Assembly (NCBI GenBank): GCA_023375675.1
Contig: JALQBC010000001.1
Location: 558,001-622,000 of the forward strand
Reading direction: 5' to 3'
DNA length: 64,000 bases
Source: Cytospora piceicola
Taxonomy: Eukaryota; Ascomycota; Sordariomycetes; Diaporthales; Cytosporaceae
The position numbers were made by a program, and so were the translations under genes. Below the pieces are notes generated by a model, which was not told where the DNA came from, did no database searches, and saw nothing but the letters and a program-made list of their open reading frames with translations. The first letter of the stretch is position 1, and each line of letters starts with the position of its first letter. This document shows, piece by piece, positions 11,271 through 25,630 of this stretch.

Positions 11271-14200
11271 TTATTTAGTACAGAAAGTAGTAAGGTTTTT
11301 ACTATTAAAGTTTATTCGGATTTTATAAAACGTTTATTATACGTCGATCTTAATAAAAATAGTTAACTAACTTAACCAGGCTATAGTTTTATTAATTAAA
11401 GGTAATAGATATTAGTCTTTCTCTATTACCGCGTTTAGTTTCCGATAGTCTATATAAAAACGTAGCCTTTCTTTAGCTTTAACGACTATTAAGATAAGGG
11501 AGGCTTATAAGGTCTTTACAGGTTCGATAAATCTTTTATTTAAGTTATCTAATATATATACTTTAATAGCCTTTACTTTTTTTAAAGATATCTTTTATAA
11601 AGGGTTATAGCTAATAGCTTTTTTAACTAACGTCTTGTTTTTTAATTTAATCTTATAATTATATAAATAGTAAGCCGATAACCGATTTAACTCCGCTTTA
11701 CTAAAAGTTTAAAGTAAATAATAATATTTCTTTAAAACTTATATTAATACTCTTTAATAAAGTTCCTCTTCGTCGAAGGGTATATCTTTAACTTTCTTAT
11801 CTCTTTTATCCTAAATATAGCGATTAATTTCGTATAGTAAGGTTACTATAACCTTAAAATTATTCTGTTTTACTATTATTATAAATAGCTAAGTACTAAT
11901 AATAAAAATATCGATATAACGGCGAGTTTAGCTAATCCCGTTCTTAGTTAAAATATAGTCTCTTTTAACGTCGTACCTATAAAAACGTTATCGCTCCTTT
12001 TCCTACTTTTCTTATATATATCGGTATACTATTTGTTACTTTAATATTTAAAACTATTAAAGTAATATAACAGTAAGCGGTCGTTTTAGCGTCCTTACTA
12101 AAACGTTTTTTATCTTATAAATCCCCTTATTTTAGCAGTAGGATTATATAGCGAGAAGGCGAAGCGGAAAGCTTAATCGGGATAAGTCTTAAGTAAAGGT
12201 GTTTTCTAAAATATAGATATATATATATATCGCTACTACTATAAAGTCCTTTACTATATTACTCTTTTTTAAAGGTATATCTGTATACTATCCCTTTTCC
12301 GGAAGGAGAGGTATTTATTATCTTAATACTTTAAGCTATAATAAAAGTATTTTATAATCTGGCTAAGATTTAGTTAGTTATCTTTCCGAGCCGAAATAAT
12401 AATATCGGCGTTTTATATCGAGGGTTATATTAAAGTCTGTAAACTATCGGCGACTAATAATAATATCGTATTTTATATCTACTACTACTATTAGTAGTTA
12501 CTTATAAAGGCGGCTTTAAATAATAAGGTCGGCTATTAAAGCTACGTCTATTAGCTATAAGGCCTTACTGTTAAATCTCTTTACTAAGTATAAAAGGAAT
12601 CCTGTAATATATCAGATTTTAAATAAAGTCTTTAATATCTTTACCGTAAATATTATATTTATAAAAATTAAACCGTTTATTTTTATATCTCTTAATCCTT
12701 TCGTATATAAAGTTATTTTATTATATACTACCGTATAAAGTAAAAGTAATATATCGTTTCTTATAATCTATAAAAGGAAATTAAAAAGTATTATCTTATT
12801 AACGCCTAAGTTTGTATAGTTAGTTCTGTTATATATCTCTAAAAGGAAGATATCCTTTAAAAAAGAGTTTAATTACTTTAAAGTATTTATTTTCTCGCCT
12901 TTACCTCGGCTAGCTTATTAGTATTCGAAAGAATCTAGTATTTGTAAACGGCCTCGATCTATATAATATAAGCTTAATAACAGCTTTTACGGTTACCTAT
13001 ATTAGTTCCTTTTAAAGAGTAAGGGTAAGTACGGCTAATATATTTAGTCTGCTTATAATTATAGTAAACGCTTAACTTAAAGAGGCGAATTACCTTATTT
13101 TTAAATACTTTACGTTATTAAGTAATTTAAACGGTATTTAGCTTACTACTTTTTAAAAAGCTACTAGTATTTCCGCTACTTAAGTTTTAATAAGTAATAG
13201 GCTAGCTATTAACTTAGTTATTATTTTAGTTTTAACGGTTAAAACCTTTACTAGCTTTCGAGGTCTTTATAAAGCGAAACTAAATAAAGCGCTAGTTATT
13301 ATAGTCGACTTACTAAGTAATATAGTAATACTCTTTAAAGTTAATTAAAGGATTAACTTTACTTAAGGTTATAGCGGATTATAACCGGAGAACATTAGCT
13401 AGTTTATTATAAATCTCCTCCTTCTACTCGGACTTATTAATATATAGTTTACCTACTAATCCGATAAAGATATTATAGAAAATAAAGAAGGTTTTATTAA
13501 GTTTTATTCCGAGTTTTTTAAACTTTATCTTAGCTTTTATTAATTTATTCGGATTATCGTACTTATTCTTTAACTAAATCAGAAGACTTTTAAAGGTAGT
13601 AATTTAGTTAAAGTTACTTAACTCGAAATAAAAAGCTAAAGCGACTATAGCCTATCCGCCGATAAAAGACTTAATAGTAATTATACGTTATCGATCAGAT
13701 AAGTAATAGTTTATGTTTTTTATAAGCTTATTCTTAAGTTTACAGATTTAAACTTTAAAAGAAAGGTTTTTATCCTCCTTATTATCGTTATACTAAATAA
13801 GAGGGTTCGAAACCTTAATAAAACGCCTAACCTTACGTTAAGTACCTCTTTCCGAGTATTTAGTAAACTTAGTACTAAAAGTGTTACGGTTAAGAAAAGG
13901 GATAGGCTAATTGTCTTTAAAGAATAACGAATTATTATTTTTAAAAACTAACTATAAAGGTAGTTAAAGCTGTCCTGCTTTAATTACCTATCCTTAAAGC
14001 TTCTCGATTTTAAATCTTATAAAGTGTCTTTCTGCTAGTAAGTTATAAATAAAAAGATCCTTTTCTTTTAACTATTCGTCTTATTCCTATATAGTATTAT
14101 TAAATAAGGTAATTTCCTACTAAACCTAATTATTAATTAAGTAAGAAGTAGTTTTATTTATCTTTTTTACAGTATTTATAAAGACGTTTATAGTACTACC

Positions 14201-15000
14201 GAAGTACTTTACTTATAGTTCTATACTATTAAAATTCTTATTAAGTCCTTTAGCTAAAAAGTATAGTTTTATTAAATAGGCTTATTAAGCTTAGTTAAAT
14301 ATATATATTAAGCTAAATTCTTTATAAAAAACATAAGTATCTTATTAGAATATCTTTTTAAAGGTTTTTATATTTAAAAGGCCCTTTAACTTCTATATCT
14401 TCTTTCCTGCCTTTATTAAAGAAGCGTAAAAGACACCTTTAGCCTTATAAATCTTATTATAGTAATTAACCTTATTTTTAATATCGGCGTTAATCTTACC
14501 TATTATTAGTCGGTAGTATAAGGTATTGTTTATTTATTATTTAAAAATCTCGAGTTTTTTATACGGCTTCGATACTATAGGTTCGTTATTATTATCGTTA
14601 TCGTTATCGTCGGCGTCGTTACTATTATATCTTAACGTTTAAAAGGTAGCGGTTATAACGTTAATCGTTTATCGAGCGGCTTTAAAGGATTATCGATAAA
14701 GGTAAGTCTTCGGGCGTTTATCGTCGCGGAGTATTACTTTATTAACGTTAGCTAAGGAAAACCTAACCTTTTTAATTAGCTTTACGATAAGCTTAAAGTT
14801 AAACTTAGGCTTAAAATCAGGCTTTTCGGTCGCGTTATTATAATAGCGGGTTATAAGATTAAAGGTATTGCCGAATAATCTAGGTATTTCGACGCTAAGC
14901 GCGTCGCTCGCGCCTTTAGCTATCGTATTCGTTTGTTTTTATCGTAGATGTTTGTTTATATAGCTCTTTTAAGCTACGAGGGTATTTAGTCTTTAATAAT

Positions 15001-15247
15001 TATAACGGTGATTAAAGTGATTACGGTATAAAGGCTCGATTTCGATTGTTTAATATAGTTAATTATCGAAGAGGTTCTGCCTATCGAGAGAAAAGAGAAA
15101 AGAAACAGAACTTAAGGCCTAAAGCCTAGCTATTTAAACTAATGTGCAGGCGATTCGGAAAGCTTATCGATAAGGCTAGTAGCAGGGTTAGTATATAACC
15201 CTAACCCTGTTACTAGCCCTGCTTCCGTTCGCCTTACAACTATAACA
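15001..15247 (-). repeat. LTR (5' LTR in element orientation)
   Basis: Direct repeat of 7,982-8,228, same length. On the minus strand it begins TGTTATAGTTG. It holds GGGTTAgtataTAACCCTAACCCT on the plus strand (15,185-15,208), a telomere-like word in a hairpin. A primer-binding site should adjoin it on its low-coordinate side (before 15,001), but RIP prevents matching it to a tRNA by eye. Confidence 0.9.
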
Positions 15248-15252
15248 CTAAT
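15248..15252. repeat. Target-site duplication CTAAT (right copy)
   Basis: Matches the CTAAT at 7,977-7,981 exactly, despite heavy mutation around it. Confidence 0.75.
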
Positions 15253-18200
15253 GTAAAACCTCCTGTACCTATATCTTATACTAATAACTTTCTACTATTC
15301 CTTCTACCTAAGGCTATTATATACCTACGGCCTCTTTTATAAGTATTATATTATATAATCTGGTTTAATTTTAATATAGTAAATTACTTATTATCTATAT
15401 TTGCCGATATAATTTACTTTAAATAAAGCTAGGTAACCTATATAGCTTTAAAAGCTTATAACCGTATACTTTAATATATAAAGTAAAGTCCTTCTGCTTA
15501 CGTTATTTTAGCTATCTGTTTTTTACGTTATTACTCGACCTTAACTAACAGCCCGGTAAATAATATAACGTTTAATTATAAAAACGTGTTTTCTTAAAAA
15601 GCTACCTTTCTTCTTATATTAGGCTAATAAAGAACGTTTAAAAGATAGCTAAGTAAGGCTTATTAGTATACTTATCGGGGTCGTATAATAAGCTATCGTT
15701 ATTATTTTAACGAAGACTAAAAGGATAATCTGCTATATAAAGCTAATAGTAGTTATAAACGAACTTTTTAAACTTCTTATCTTAAGGCTTAATAAGTAAT
15801 TTTTTAATTTAAAACTTACTATAGCCTTTACTTTTACTCCTTTTACTATCTATTTTCTTTTTTATTTTATTAAAGTTTAAGTTATCGAGAATCTGTTAAG
15901 CTTAATATATTTTAAAAAAGGCTTTAGCTTTTATTAGAAATATAGCTTTTAGCTTTTTATAGCCTCGATTTTAGCTTAACTTTTTTTTAATAGCGGCTAT
16001 AAGGCTATTAAGTAGCTTCGTTTAAGCTTTTATATTAAGTATATCGCTTTCGTTATTTACTAAATACGATATTTTCTACCTTTTTAAAAGACGTTTTATA
16101 CGTCTTACCTTATACCGGTTAATAAGTAATATATCTTTTTCGCTAATACTATTATCGATACTCGGTAACGCGGCTATAGTATTAGCCGATATAGCTACTT
16201 ATACTAATATTTTCGCTACTTATACCGAATACTTAACTAGCTATAATAATATTATAAGCTCCGACGTTTTTAAAAAGGTTAATAGTAAAAATCGGCTAAT
16301 ATCTGTTTAAGCTATCGCCTTTAAAGCTTATTAAACGTAAAGGGTAAAAGTAAGTTATATACTTCTTATAATAAAGGCCGGACGTTTAACCGTTTTTTTA
16401 ATTTCTTTATTAGTAGGTTTATAAATATCGTAACGTATTAAAATATTTACTTTTTATCCGGTAATAAAGTATCGACTTTAACTTATAAAACTAGCTTAAT
16501 AAAAGTTTTTTTAAAGTATTTATATTAGCGTATAACCTTATATAAAAGCTTTTAAGTATTTATATAAATATTATCTTATAATATTTACCGAAACGATAAA
16601 ACTAACTAATAAATTAATTAAATAAGATATATTATAGCTTCCGACGATAATATTTTATAGTTATAGCTTTACTATCTTACCTTACTTTTAAACCTTTTAA
16701 ATCTTAATATTTAAATTAAAGTCTTCGAAAACCTTTTAAAGCTTTTTTTTATATATATATTAAAATATAAACGCTTATTTAAACCGTTCTTTTATACGTA
16801 AAAACACTTTATCCCCCTTTATTATACTAAAGTCTATAAGTAAAAGTATAATAGTAATACGTTTAATCTATATATTACTTCCTTTATTAAGTCTACCGGC
16901 TAATAGTATACCTATAAGTAGATCGAGGTAAAATAGTTAAGTAAATCGGTTTATAATAATAAAAGGCGGTTTTTTTTCTTTTAATAATACTACGGCTAAA
17001 GTAAAGAATAAGCTATTATTATAGCTAAAAAGTAGTTCGAATACCTTTTTAAAAACGGTAAATACTATAGCCTTATTTATTTACCGTTTTATAAAGTAGT
17101 TTATCGTTTACTAATTTAAGTCGACCTTTTTTAAAAAACTTAAAAAAAGTTTAATAAAGTCCTTTAGCTACTTTAACTTACTTTATAGCTAGCTAGTTTT
17201 TATAAAGTAAACTAATAAGTAGGCTAATATAAGGCTAACGTCGTTTTTAAAGTATAATAGCTTATAAAACTTATAAGCCTCCGGGATAGTATTATTAGTT
17301 TTATAGTTTTTATTAAATAGCTTTTAAAACTAATTAATCCTCGGTTATAAAAGTTTTTCCCTTTAAGGTAAGCTAGCCTTAAATTATACTATTATACTAT
17401 AGAATTTTAACTAAAACAGCTTATAAAAATAGTAATATTAGATTAAATATAAGTATAACTAATAGTTATTTAGCTTAAAGCAGTTTTTATATTTACTATT
17501 CTTTTATAATATCGAGTAAAGCTTATATTTTTTAATTATTTCGAGGTTTATAATAATAAAACCCCAAGATAGTTTTCTTTAATAGTTAAAGGTTTTTAAT
17601 ATATTTTAGTTTTTCTTATTATAATGTTAGCCGACTTAGCTTTTTTTTCCGCCGGCTATATTATATTTTAATTTAAAAAGCTTAGTAATAAAAAAAGCTA
17701 CCGGGTAAGTATAAGTATATAGTAGTTTACGTAAGTTACTATCTGCTATATATAAAAAAAGTTAATATAAACCGGTAAAGATTTCGAATAAAAAGATATA
17801 TATAAAGGAAGTATATACTATTAAAACGTTAGTTTTTAATTTAAAATCTAAATATAATATCTTTATTTATAAATCTTTTTAATATATATAAATAATATAT
17901 TAAAAGAAACAGATAATTTAAAGCTTTTTTTTAAACGTAAAGTATTTTTAACCTTTTAGCCTTTTATATATTTATTAAGCTATCGATCTTTTTATAGTAT
18001 TATATATTCTTATTATTTATAAGTAAACGATTACTTTTTAAGCTATTACTTTTTTTAGTTAGTATAAAAGAAGTTAAACGTTGCTTTACTTTCTATTTCG
18101 GCTATAAGGTTCCGGCTATAAACGTTTTTTAAAAGGTTTTTAATAGTAAAAAGCTATTAAAGGTTAAAAGTATAACTAACTATAAAAATAGTAAAGTTAT

Positions 18201-21200
18201 TTAACGTTAAAGCTATAACTAAAGTATAAAATATAGTTAAGCCGGCGGTAAAACTATTAGTAGAAAGTTAGTTAATAGTATTAAAATAAGCTTTCTTTAT
18301 AGCGATATACTTATCGAAAAGCTTACTTTAAATACCGTCTTTACTATACTTCCGACCGGATATTAGTAAAGATAATAAACTAAAGCTAATTACTATTTAA
18401 AAACCGCTTTAATATTTTATTCCGTTATATACGCTAATATTATATACTTAACTAATAAAAAAGGTAAATAAAAGTCTAATAGCTAAATTATAAGTAAGTA
18501 TACCCGATAAGCTATTAAAATAAATAGTAGGTTATTTTAACTAATATTTATACTACTTTATCTACTAACAGCTATACCGGTTATAATACTTTTAACTAAC
18601 TTTAATCTATTATATAAGTTAAATATAAGTTAGCTAAAGCAAGCTTTAAAAATAGTATAAGAGTATAACTTACTAATATAGTAATAGTAGCTACGTCCGA
18701 AAACCGTATCGATTTAAAAGCTTATTCGAAAACGGTTAAGTTTAAGTTAAAGCGTTTAAATAACGTCTTTTTAGTTTTAAACTATAACATATATACTGAA
18801 AACTTCTTTATTAAGGTATTATAAGCTTTATAGTTAAAACCTATACCGAACTGTTATAGTATATTATATATATAAGCTTATTAGTTACTATCTTTTTACT
18901 TTTTTTTATCTTTAAATACTTAACCTATTTTCTTAATATCTTACGTTACCTTTTTATCCGAAGTAATAAAAGTTTTTATAGCCGAACGCTTTTTATTAAA
19001 GATATTATCGTTAAGCTATTAAGTCGGCTATAAATACCGGATATAAAAAAGAGTAATATTTAGCTAACTATTATTTAAAAAAGATAAAGTATTTATACTA
19101 TTAGGTTTTATCTTTTAAGCGTATTAACGTTCGTTTTTTTAAAAAACGGTTTAAAACGTACTTATAAGTTAAAATATATAAATAGTTATATATTAAGTAA
19201 GAAACGGCTTATTAATATTACTAACGATATTAAAGACGTTAAAGCTATTTTATATAATTAAAAGTAAAGAAAATAATATATTTAAAGAGTTTGTTTAAAA
19301 AGAGTAAGATTAAATAACCGATACTATATATAGCTTATTACCTACTTTCTTTACTTATATTTTAAGTAAATACTACTATTAAAGCTAAACTAATATTTTA
19401 TTCTTTTTAATACTGTAATCCGAGCTTTTACTAATAAAATATTTCGTATTCTGCTTTTAAAGCTATCGGATATACTATAATAGTAAAGTTAAAAATACGA
19501 TATATTCGATAACTTAATAGTAACGCCGAAACGCTAAAGATTCCGGCTGTAGCCTATATTTACTTATAAAAGTTATTTCTTTTTTATTAAACGCTTATTT
19601 AAAAAAATAGCGGTTAAGCCTATATCGAGACTTAAAAACTAACTACGTAGTAAGGGTTTTATATATACCTACTATATAATAACGGCTTTAATAATACTAA
19701 AATCGCCGATATTATTTAATATAGTAAATATTCTGTTCGGATAACGATATAATTAAAATATTTAAAGAACTCTTTATTTATTAAGTTTATAGACTATAAT
19801 TTATTTTAAAGGTATATTATAGCTATACTATATAGTACGTTACTATATTAATATCGCTTATTAAAAAGGAAAATCTTATAAGTAGTATTATAAGTTAAGG
19901 TATTATAACGAGTTAAATTTTATACTACTAACTACTAACTACCTTTATTAAAAGCAGGGTTATTTATAAAAGAAACGATATCTAAAGTTAAAGTTACCGA
20001 ATAATAACTATCGATACTTTAAAATAGATTATAAAAGAAATAGTTATAAAAGTTTATTATTATTTTTTTATAAAAATTTAAATAGTTATTAAAACTTATT
20101 ATTAAGACTCTATCCTTTAATCTTATAGCTTTAAAGTTATAATATCTCTTAAAAAGTATTATTTACTTATATAGCTAGCTAAATTATATATATATTTCTT
20201 AAACGGCTAGCTAAGCTATTAAAAATCGCTTTTAAAATTAATAACTATAGTATAAAATAAGATTTAGATATAGTATATTTTATTGCTCTTAATCTTTAAG
20301 TATAACTACCTTTAAGTTCTTCTTTAATAGTATATTACTTAAACGTTTCTCTTTCCGATATTTAATATAAACTATACTTTAAATTTTCTTTATAAAACTT
20401 AATTTTAATAAAAACCCTTTTTAACTATTTTTTTTTAAACCGATAAAGTTTTTTATACTACGGTTATTTTAAGTTTTTTATAATTCTTTTCTATTATTTT
20501 TATTTATTTATATATATATACGTATAGTAATTTTTCTTTTTTCTTTTCTTTTTTTTTTCTTTTTTTATATTATTTAGATTTATATATACTTATATATATT
20601 TCTATATATATATATTTTTATATCTTTCTTATTATCGGTTATTTTAATTTTTTATTTTTACTTTACTTTAGATTTTAAAAAGGTTTAAAGTATTATAGTA
20701 TATTACCGGCTTAGTTAGCTATTTAAAGTTTAAGTTTAGTAATATACTTTTTAACTAATTCGAGAATATATTAAATAATAAAATCTCGACGTTTAAGTCG
20801 TATTAAATCTATTAAGGTTTTTAGTTAAAGCTTAAGCTTAAATTCTGTAGTCTGTTAATATCCTTTAAGTTAGATTTACTAACGGCCTAATTAAAATCGT
20901 TATACTAAAATAGAAAAAGAAGCTTTTAAAGCTTTTAAATTCCGATCGTATTATTTAATATATATATTTATAAAGTATTAAATAAATTATCCGAAGCGTT
21001 AAGCTAAAGTAACTTTTATTATTAGCTATTTTACTTCGAGGCGAGTTTTAAGAAATTTTTTTTTTATATATAAAAGTACTTATAGTATCGGAGCGTAAAG
21101 TAAAACGTTAAATATTTCGTAACGTTTTATTTATATACCTTTTATCTGCTTAAAGTAGTTAGTATATTACTAAATAAATACGAAAAAGTAATATATAATA

Positions 21201-24200
21201 TATAAAGCTAGTAAAAGCTTAAAAAAGTATTATTAAATAAGTTCGATTATAGTCTTTTTAAAGTTATTACTATACCTTTTAATAGTTTAAAACAGCTTAC
21301 GAATAATAACTTAATAGCCTTTTCCTTTCTTATACGATAGTCTATTTATTAAGCTAATAATACTTTAATTTATACCGTTTTTATAATAGTCTTTTTACTA
21401 TTTACCTACTATTTCCGAAAGTAGTTATTAGCCTTTAAAGAGTATATAGTATAGTATAAAGTATAGCTTTCGTATATTAATAAGTATTTAGTAGTAAATA
21501 CTATTTATAAGTAAGTTAAAGTAATATAGCTTAAAAAGAACCTTAAGCTGTTTTAGACTATAATATTTAGTTATCGTTAGTAATTTATCGCCTTAAGTAT
21601 AATAGTCCGGAATACTCTTTTTTTTAAAAGCGGCTTTTAAAGCTAACTAGTTTTAACTATTTAAAAGCTTCTTAATTAAAAAACTATTTTTTAAGCTAAA
21701 AGTAAGTACTATTTATATAATAAAATCGAGCCCGATCCCGCTTATTTTATAAAGAACGTCCGGTATATTATAGATTTTATATATATAAGCTTTAAAGCGC
21801 TTTTTTAATCTTTAGTATAGCTATAAGATCGTTTTATTACTATATTAAATAGTTATATTTAGTTTAACTTATTTACTAGTATTTATAATACTTACTTTTA
21901 GTATTAATAGCTTTTTAATAGCTTACCTTTCGCAACTTATTAAAATAGACTTTATATCGATAATATATACGTTTATACTATTTTTAATACTATTTACTAC
22001 CTTTTTTTTAATATAAGCTTAAACCGGGTACTAGTTTTAAAAACGTTAGGTTAAGGTAACGATATTAAATACCTATAGTTATAAATCTTTTACCGATATA
22101 AGTTTTTATTAAGCTTTACTATTTTTAATATAGCCGTTTATAGTATAACCGCTTATTACGTTAAGGTTTATAAGACGTTTTATCTTACTTTTAAAATATA
22201 CTTTCTATCTCTTTATAGTATATAGCTTATATAAAATACTATTTAAAAAGGTATTTTTATAGCCGTTTTATATATATAGGCGATTATAATTAATATTATA
22301 TTTATAATAACGCTATTAGCTATTTAAAGCTTTTCTTTTTTTTTTATAATAAAAGTATACCGGTATTTAGCTTATAATATTTTTAACTTTATTATAGCTT
22401 ATAAAGAAGATTAAGCTTAAATTAAGCTTAGCTTAATTTAAGTAAAGGATATAACTATACCGGAATAAGTAGCTTATATATATATTAAAACAGAACGATT
22501 TAACTTATATATTGTAATTTTTTAAAATCTTTTTATTTTTTTACTTAAGCTTATAACGTAACTCTTTTTAAACCTGTTTAAGCTTATTTAATAACGCTTA
22601 TATATTATTAAAGTAATTCTTCTTTATAAGCGAAACTACTATAAAGCCCGATTAACTTATTTAACCTTATAATATAGCAGTTAAGCTTTTAAAATAACTT
22701 TAAGTAAAGACGTTAATATAGCCGGTATATAAAGCGATAATACCGTATATATATCGATACCCGGGTTATTCGGAAACTTGTTAAATTCGTTACCGTTACT
22801 TACTTTATTCGGAAACTTTTTAATTTCGATATCGGCGTTTACGTTCTTAAGGTCGGAGTTATTATTAGCCTTATCTTTAAGTCTTTTTTAAACTATAAAA
22901 GATATCTGCTAATAAATAAAGCGGTATAGCTAAGCTATATTTTCGAAATATTATATAACTTTATCTTAAAGCCTTAAAAAGGTTTATATAAAGTATAAGA
23001 TATATTAACTAGCTTAATATACTTTTTTAAAAATAATACTTTAATCGTTATTATTAATATCGTTTCTTATATATCTATATAAGCTATTAAAATATAAGTT
23101 TTTATAATACTAAATATTATATAACTTACTTATATTAAAATAAATAGTTTTATAAAGCTAGATAAGCTTATATATAAACTTATAAACGTATACGATAAAG
23201 GCTGTTTCGGTTATAAACGTATAATTATAGTTTTTATAAAAGTACCGGCCGAAAATACTACTTTCTTTTTTTTCTTTAAGCTTTTCTTTTTTATCTTTTT
23301 TATTTTTAACCGGCTAAAAATTAGCCCGGACTTTATTATATTCCTGCTTTTATATTATTAAGTAAAAGTTAAACGTTTAATAGTTAAACTTAAGTATACT
23401 ATAAAAAAGGTAGTAAAACGTTTTATTTTTAACCGGTTATTAACTATTATAAACTACTTTTTTTTAATACTTTATAGTATATCTCTTTTTTTTTTATTTA
23501 TTAACGATTCTACCTTTAAATAGTATTTTATATAAAGCGTATAAGAAAGCGACTATTTTAAGTATAATAACTAAGTAAATATAGTTTTTAACTTTAAAAA
23601 GCTAACTATATTTATTATAACGCCTATAACTTTTAAATATATAAAAGAAATAGTAATACTTTTTATAGTTTAGTAGTAATAAGACTTTTCGGTATCGTTA
23701 ACCGGATTTAAAAGTATACTTATAAGCTTATCGTATATACTTAAGTAAAAATCGTTTCGCGGTATAGCTTTAAGTAAGTATTATTATATTTACTATATTA
23801 TCTTTCGATAAGCCGGTTTTTATTCTTTTTAGTAGTATTTTAACGTTTAGGTAGTACGATAATTAAAGGAAAGAAGATAAAGTTAAAAATAATAATAAAA
23901 TTCCGCCTTTAAATAACCTATACCGTTTAATAGAAAAAGTCTGCTTAAAAAGCCTTATACGATATCGACAGAAGATTAAACAGTATAGCGGCAGTATATA
24001 CTTAAAGCAGATCCTATATATAGCAGCCTATATTATACCTACCTGTAAACGTTTATAATTAATAGCTTACGTTATCGACTTCGAAATATACTCGAGGTTA
24101 TAGAAAATCGTCGATAAGTAAGTAAGAGAAAAGGAATCGACTATACTATTAAAATATAATATACAGGTATATTTAATTAAGTTTTTAATAATAAAGTATT

Positions 24201-25630
24201 TAAGTATAGTTAATAGTATTAAAATTAGTTAAATCGTCTTTATTAATTTCGTTATTTATCTTTTTAAAAGCAGGACAGGAAATATATAAAAGCTATTAAG
24301 TAATATTCTAAGTAATTCTAAAAAAAGCCTTATTAATAACTTTTAAAAAACAGCGACTCTATTAATAACTAGCCGGTTTTTTAATAACGATATTTCCTTT
24401 TTATTTAACTTTTTAATACTTTATAATATATACTTAGTTATTTAAAAGCTATTAGTAAAATACTATTAGTCTTATAAACTTATTAAAAATATAGTTAAGC
24501 TAATAGTAGCTATAGTATTATATTTATTAAGAAAGTTAAGTCGATAACCTTACTTTAAACTAAAGTCGCTATCGAATATATCGAAAAATAAAATATTTAA
24601 TAGGCTTTATATATACTTTAGCTTTTAAAAAGTATTAAATAAGGTAATATAATAATATAAGTTATAGGTAAAATCGAAACAGTAACTATACTTTAAACTA
24701 CTATCGCGGTCGAATACGTTTACGTTTAGCTTTAAATCGAAACCTTATATAATTTCGTTATCGTTAGTTAATATCTCCGAGTTTATTTCTATAATACCGC
24801 CGTATAAACTTAAGTCTTTAAGTTATTTATAAAAATACTTAAGTATAAAGATCTACTATATTTAAGTATAGTTTATATTATTAAATAGTATATCGTATAT
24901 ATTTTTTAAGATTACCGCTTAATATATTTAAGCCTTAGCTAAGTTATTAAGTATTAGTCGAAGGGTAAAGATCTTATAAAAGCCTTTTTAAGTATCTTTT
25001 ATAATAACGATATTCTTTTATATAAATAAGTTTCGAATCGAGTTATTATTTTAATACTAGTATATTTAATTTTAAAATTAGAATATATATTTATTATTAT
25101 AGCTTAAATCTTTAAGATATATATTAAAACCGAATATATAATAACGCTAGGCTAATATAATACGTCGTAATACGTTAGTACTACTATTTAAAGCTTTCTA
25201 TTATAACTTATAATATAGTTTTAAAGTATATTATTAGCCTTACTTATTTAAAGTATAAGTCTAGCTAATCCGAATAAACTTATTAGCTTAATAGCTTTAC
25301 CTAAAATAGAAATTTCTATATAAATCGGCTAAGTAAGTATTCGTATTATAAAAGATATATTTCGGAACGTCTTTCTTATATATATCGTATTATAATAAAG
25401 GTTAGCTAACCGATATTTCGTTTATATTAGCTGTACTACTTATAAAAAAGTAAAAGAATATATTCGCTTTAAGTTTAGCTTTACTTTATCTTAAGCCGGC
25501 GCCGGTAACTTTAAGCTTATACCGCTTAAGTCTTAACTTACTAACTATAATAAGGTAACGTTAATCGACTTAATACCTCGGTAAAGCTGTTCTCGAAGAT
25601 AATATAGTATTTAGTAAGTACTTAGGTATA
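15253..25630. other. RIP-degraded A+T-rich DNA, right part
   Basis: Same composition as the left part: near absence of CpA and TpG, CpG kept, no start codons and no open frame of note. Tracts such as 21,540-22,020 read on the plus strand with only TAA/TAG stops, as expected if Gln codons were mutated, but TGA is also removed by RIP so this proves nothing. A pyrimidine-rich, AT-simple stretch occurs at about 20,500-20,640. No LTR pair, terminal repeat or known transposase motif was found here by eye. Probably several old transposon copies. Confidence 0.85.
20531..20566 (+). repeat. Polypyrimidine low-complexity tract
   Basis: An almost pure T/C run within the RIP block, flanked by (TA)n-like DNA. 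It may be the end or untranslated part of a degraded element. No function is implied. Confidence 0.5.

Larger units (their letters stand above)
7982..15247 (-). mobile_element. Ty3/gypsy-type LTR retrotransposon, complete in outline, inactivated by RIP
   Basis: A 7,266-bp element bounded by two 247-bp direct LTRs and a CTAAT target duplication. It is read on the minus strand: the minus-strand LTR begins TGTTATAG, a polypurine tract lies beside the LTR at the low-coordinate end, and pol motifs are on that strand. Reverse transcriptase motifs (about 11,136-11,270) precede an RNase H motif (about 10,681-10,722) in the direction of transcription, as in Ty3/gypsy and other retroelements. Integrase should lie between about 8,300 and 10,300 and gag between about 13,000 and 15,000; I could not verify either. 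All reading frames are interrupted, so no protein can be made. The family is inferred from the RT and RNase H motif style and the 5-bp duplication. Confidence 0.88.

Noticed and set aside
21540..22020. A long plus-strand frame in the RIP block with only TAA/TAG stops
   Set aside because: RIP removes TGA as well, so lack of TGA stops is expected in any frame and does not show coding.
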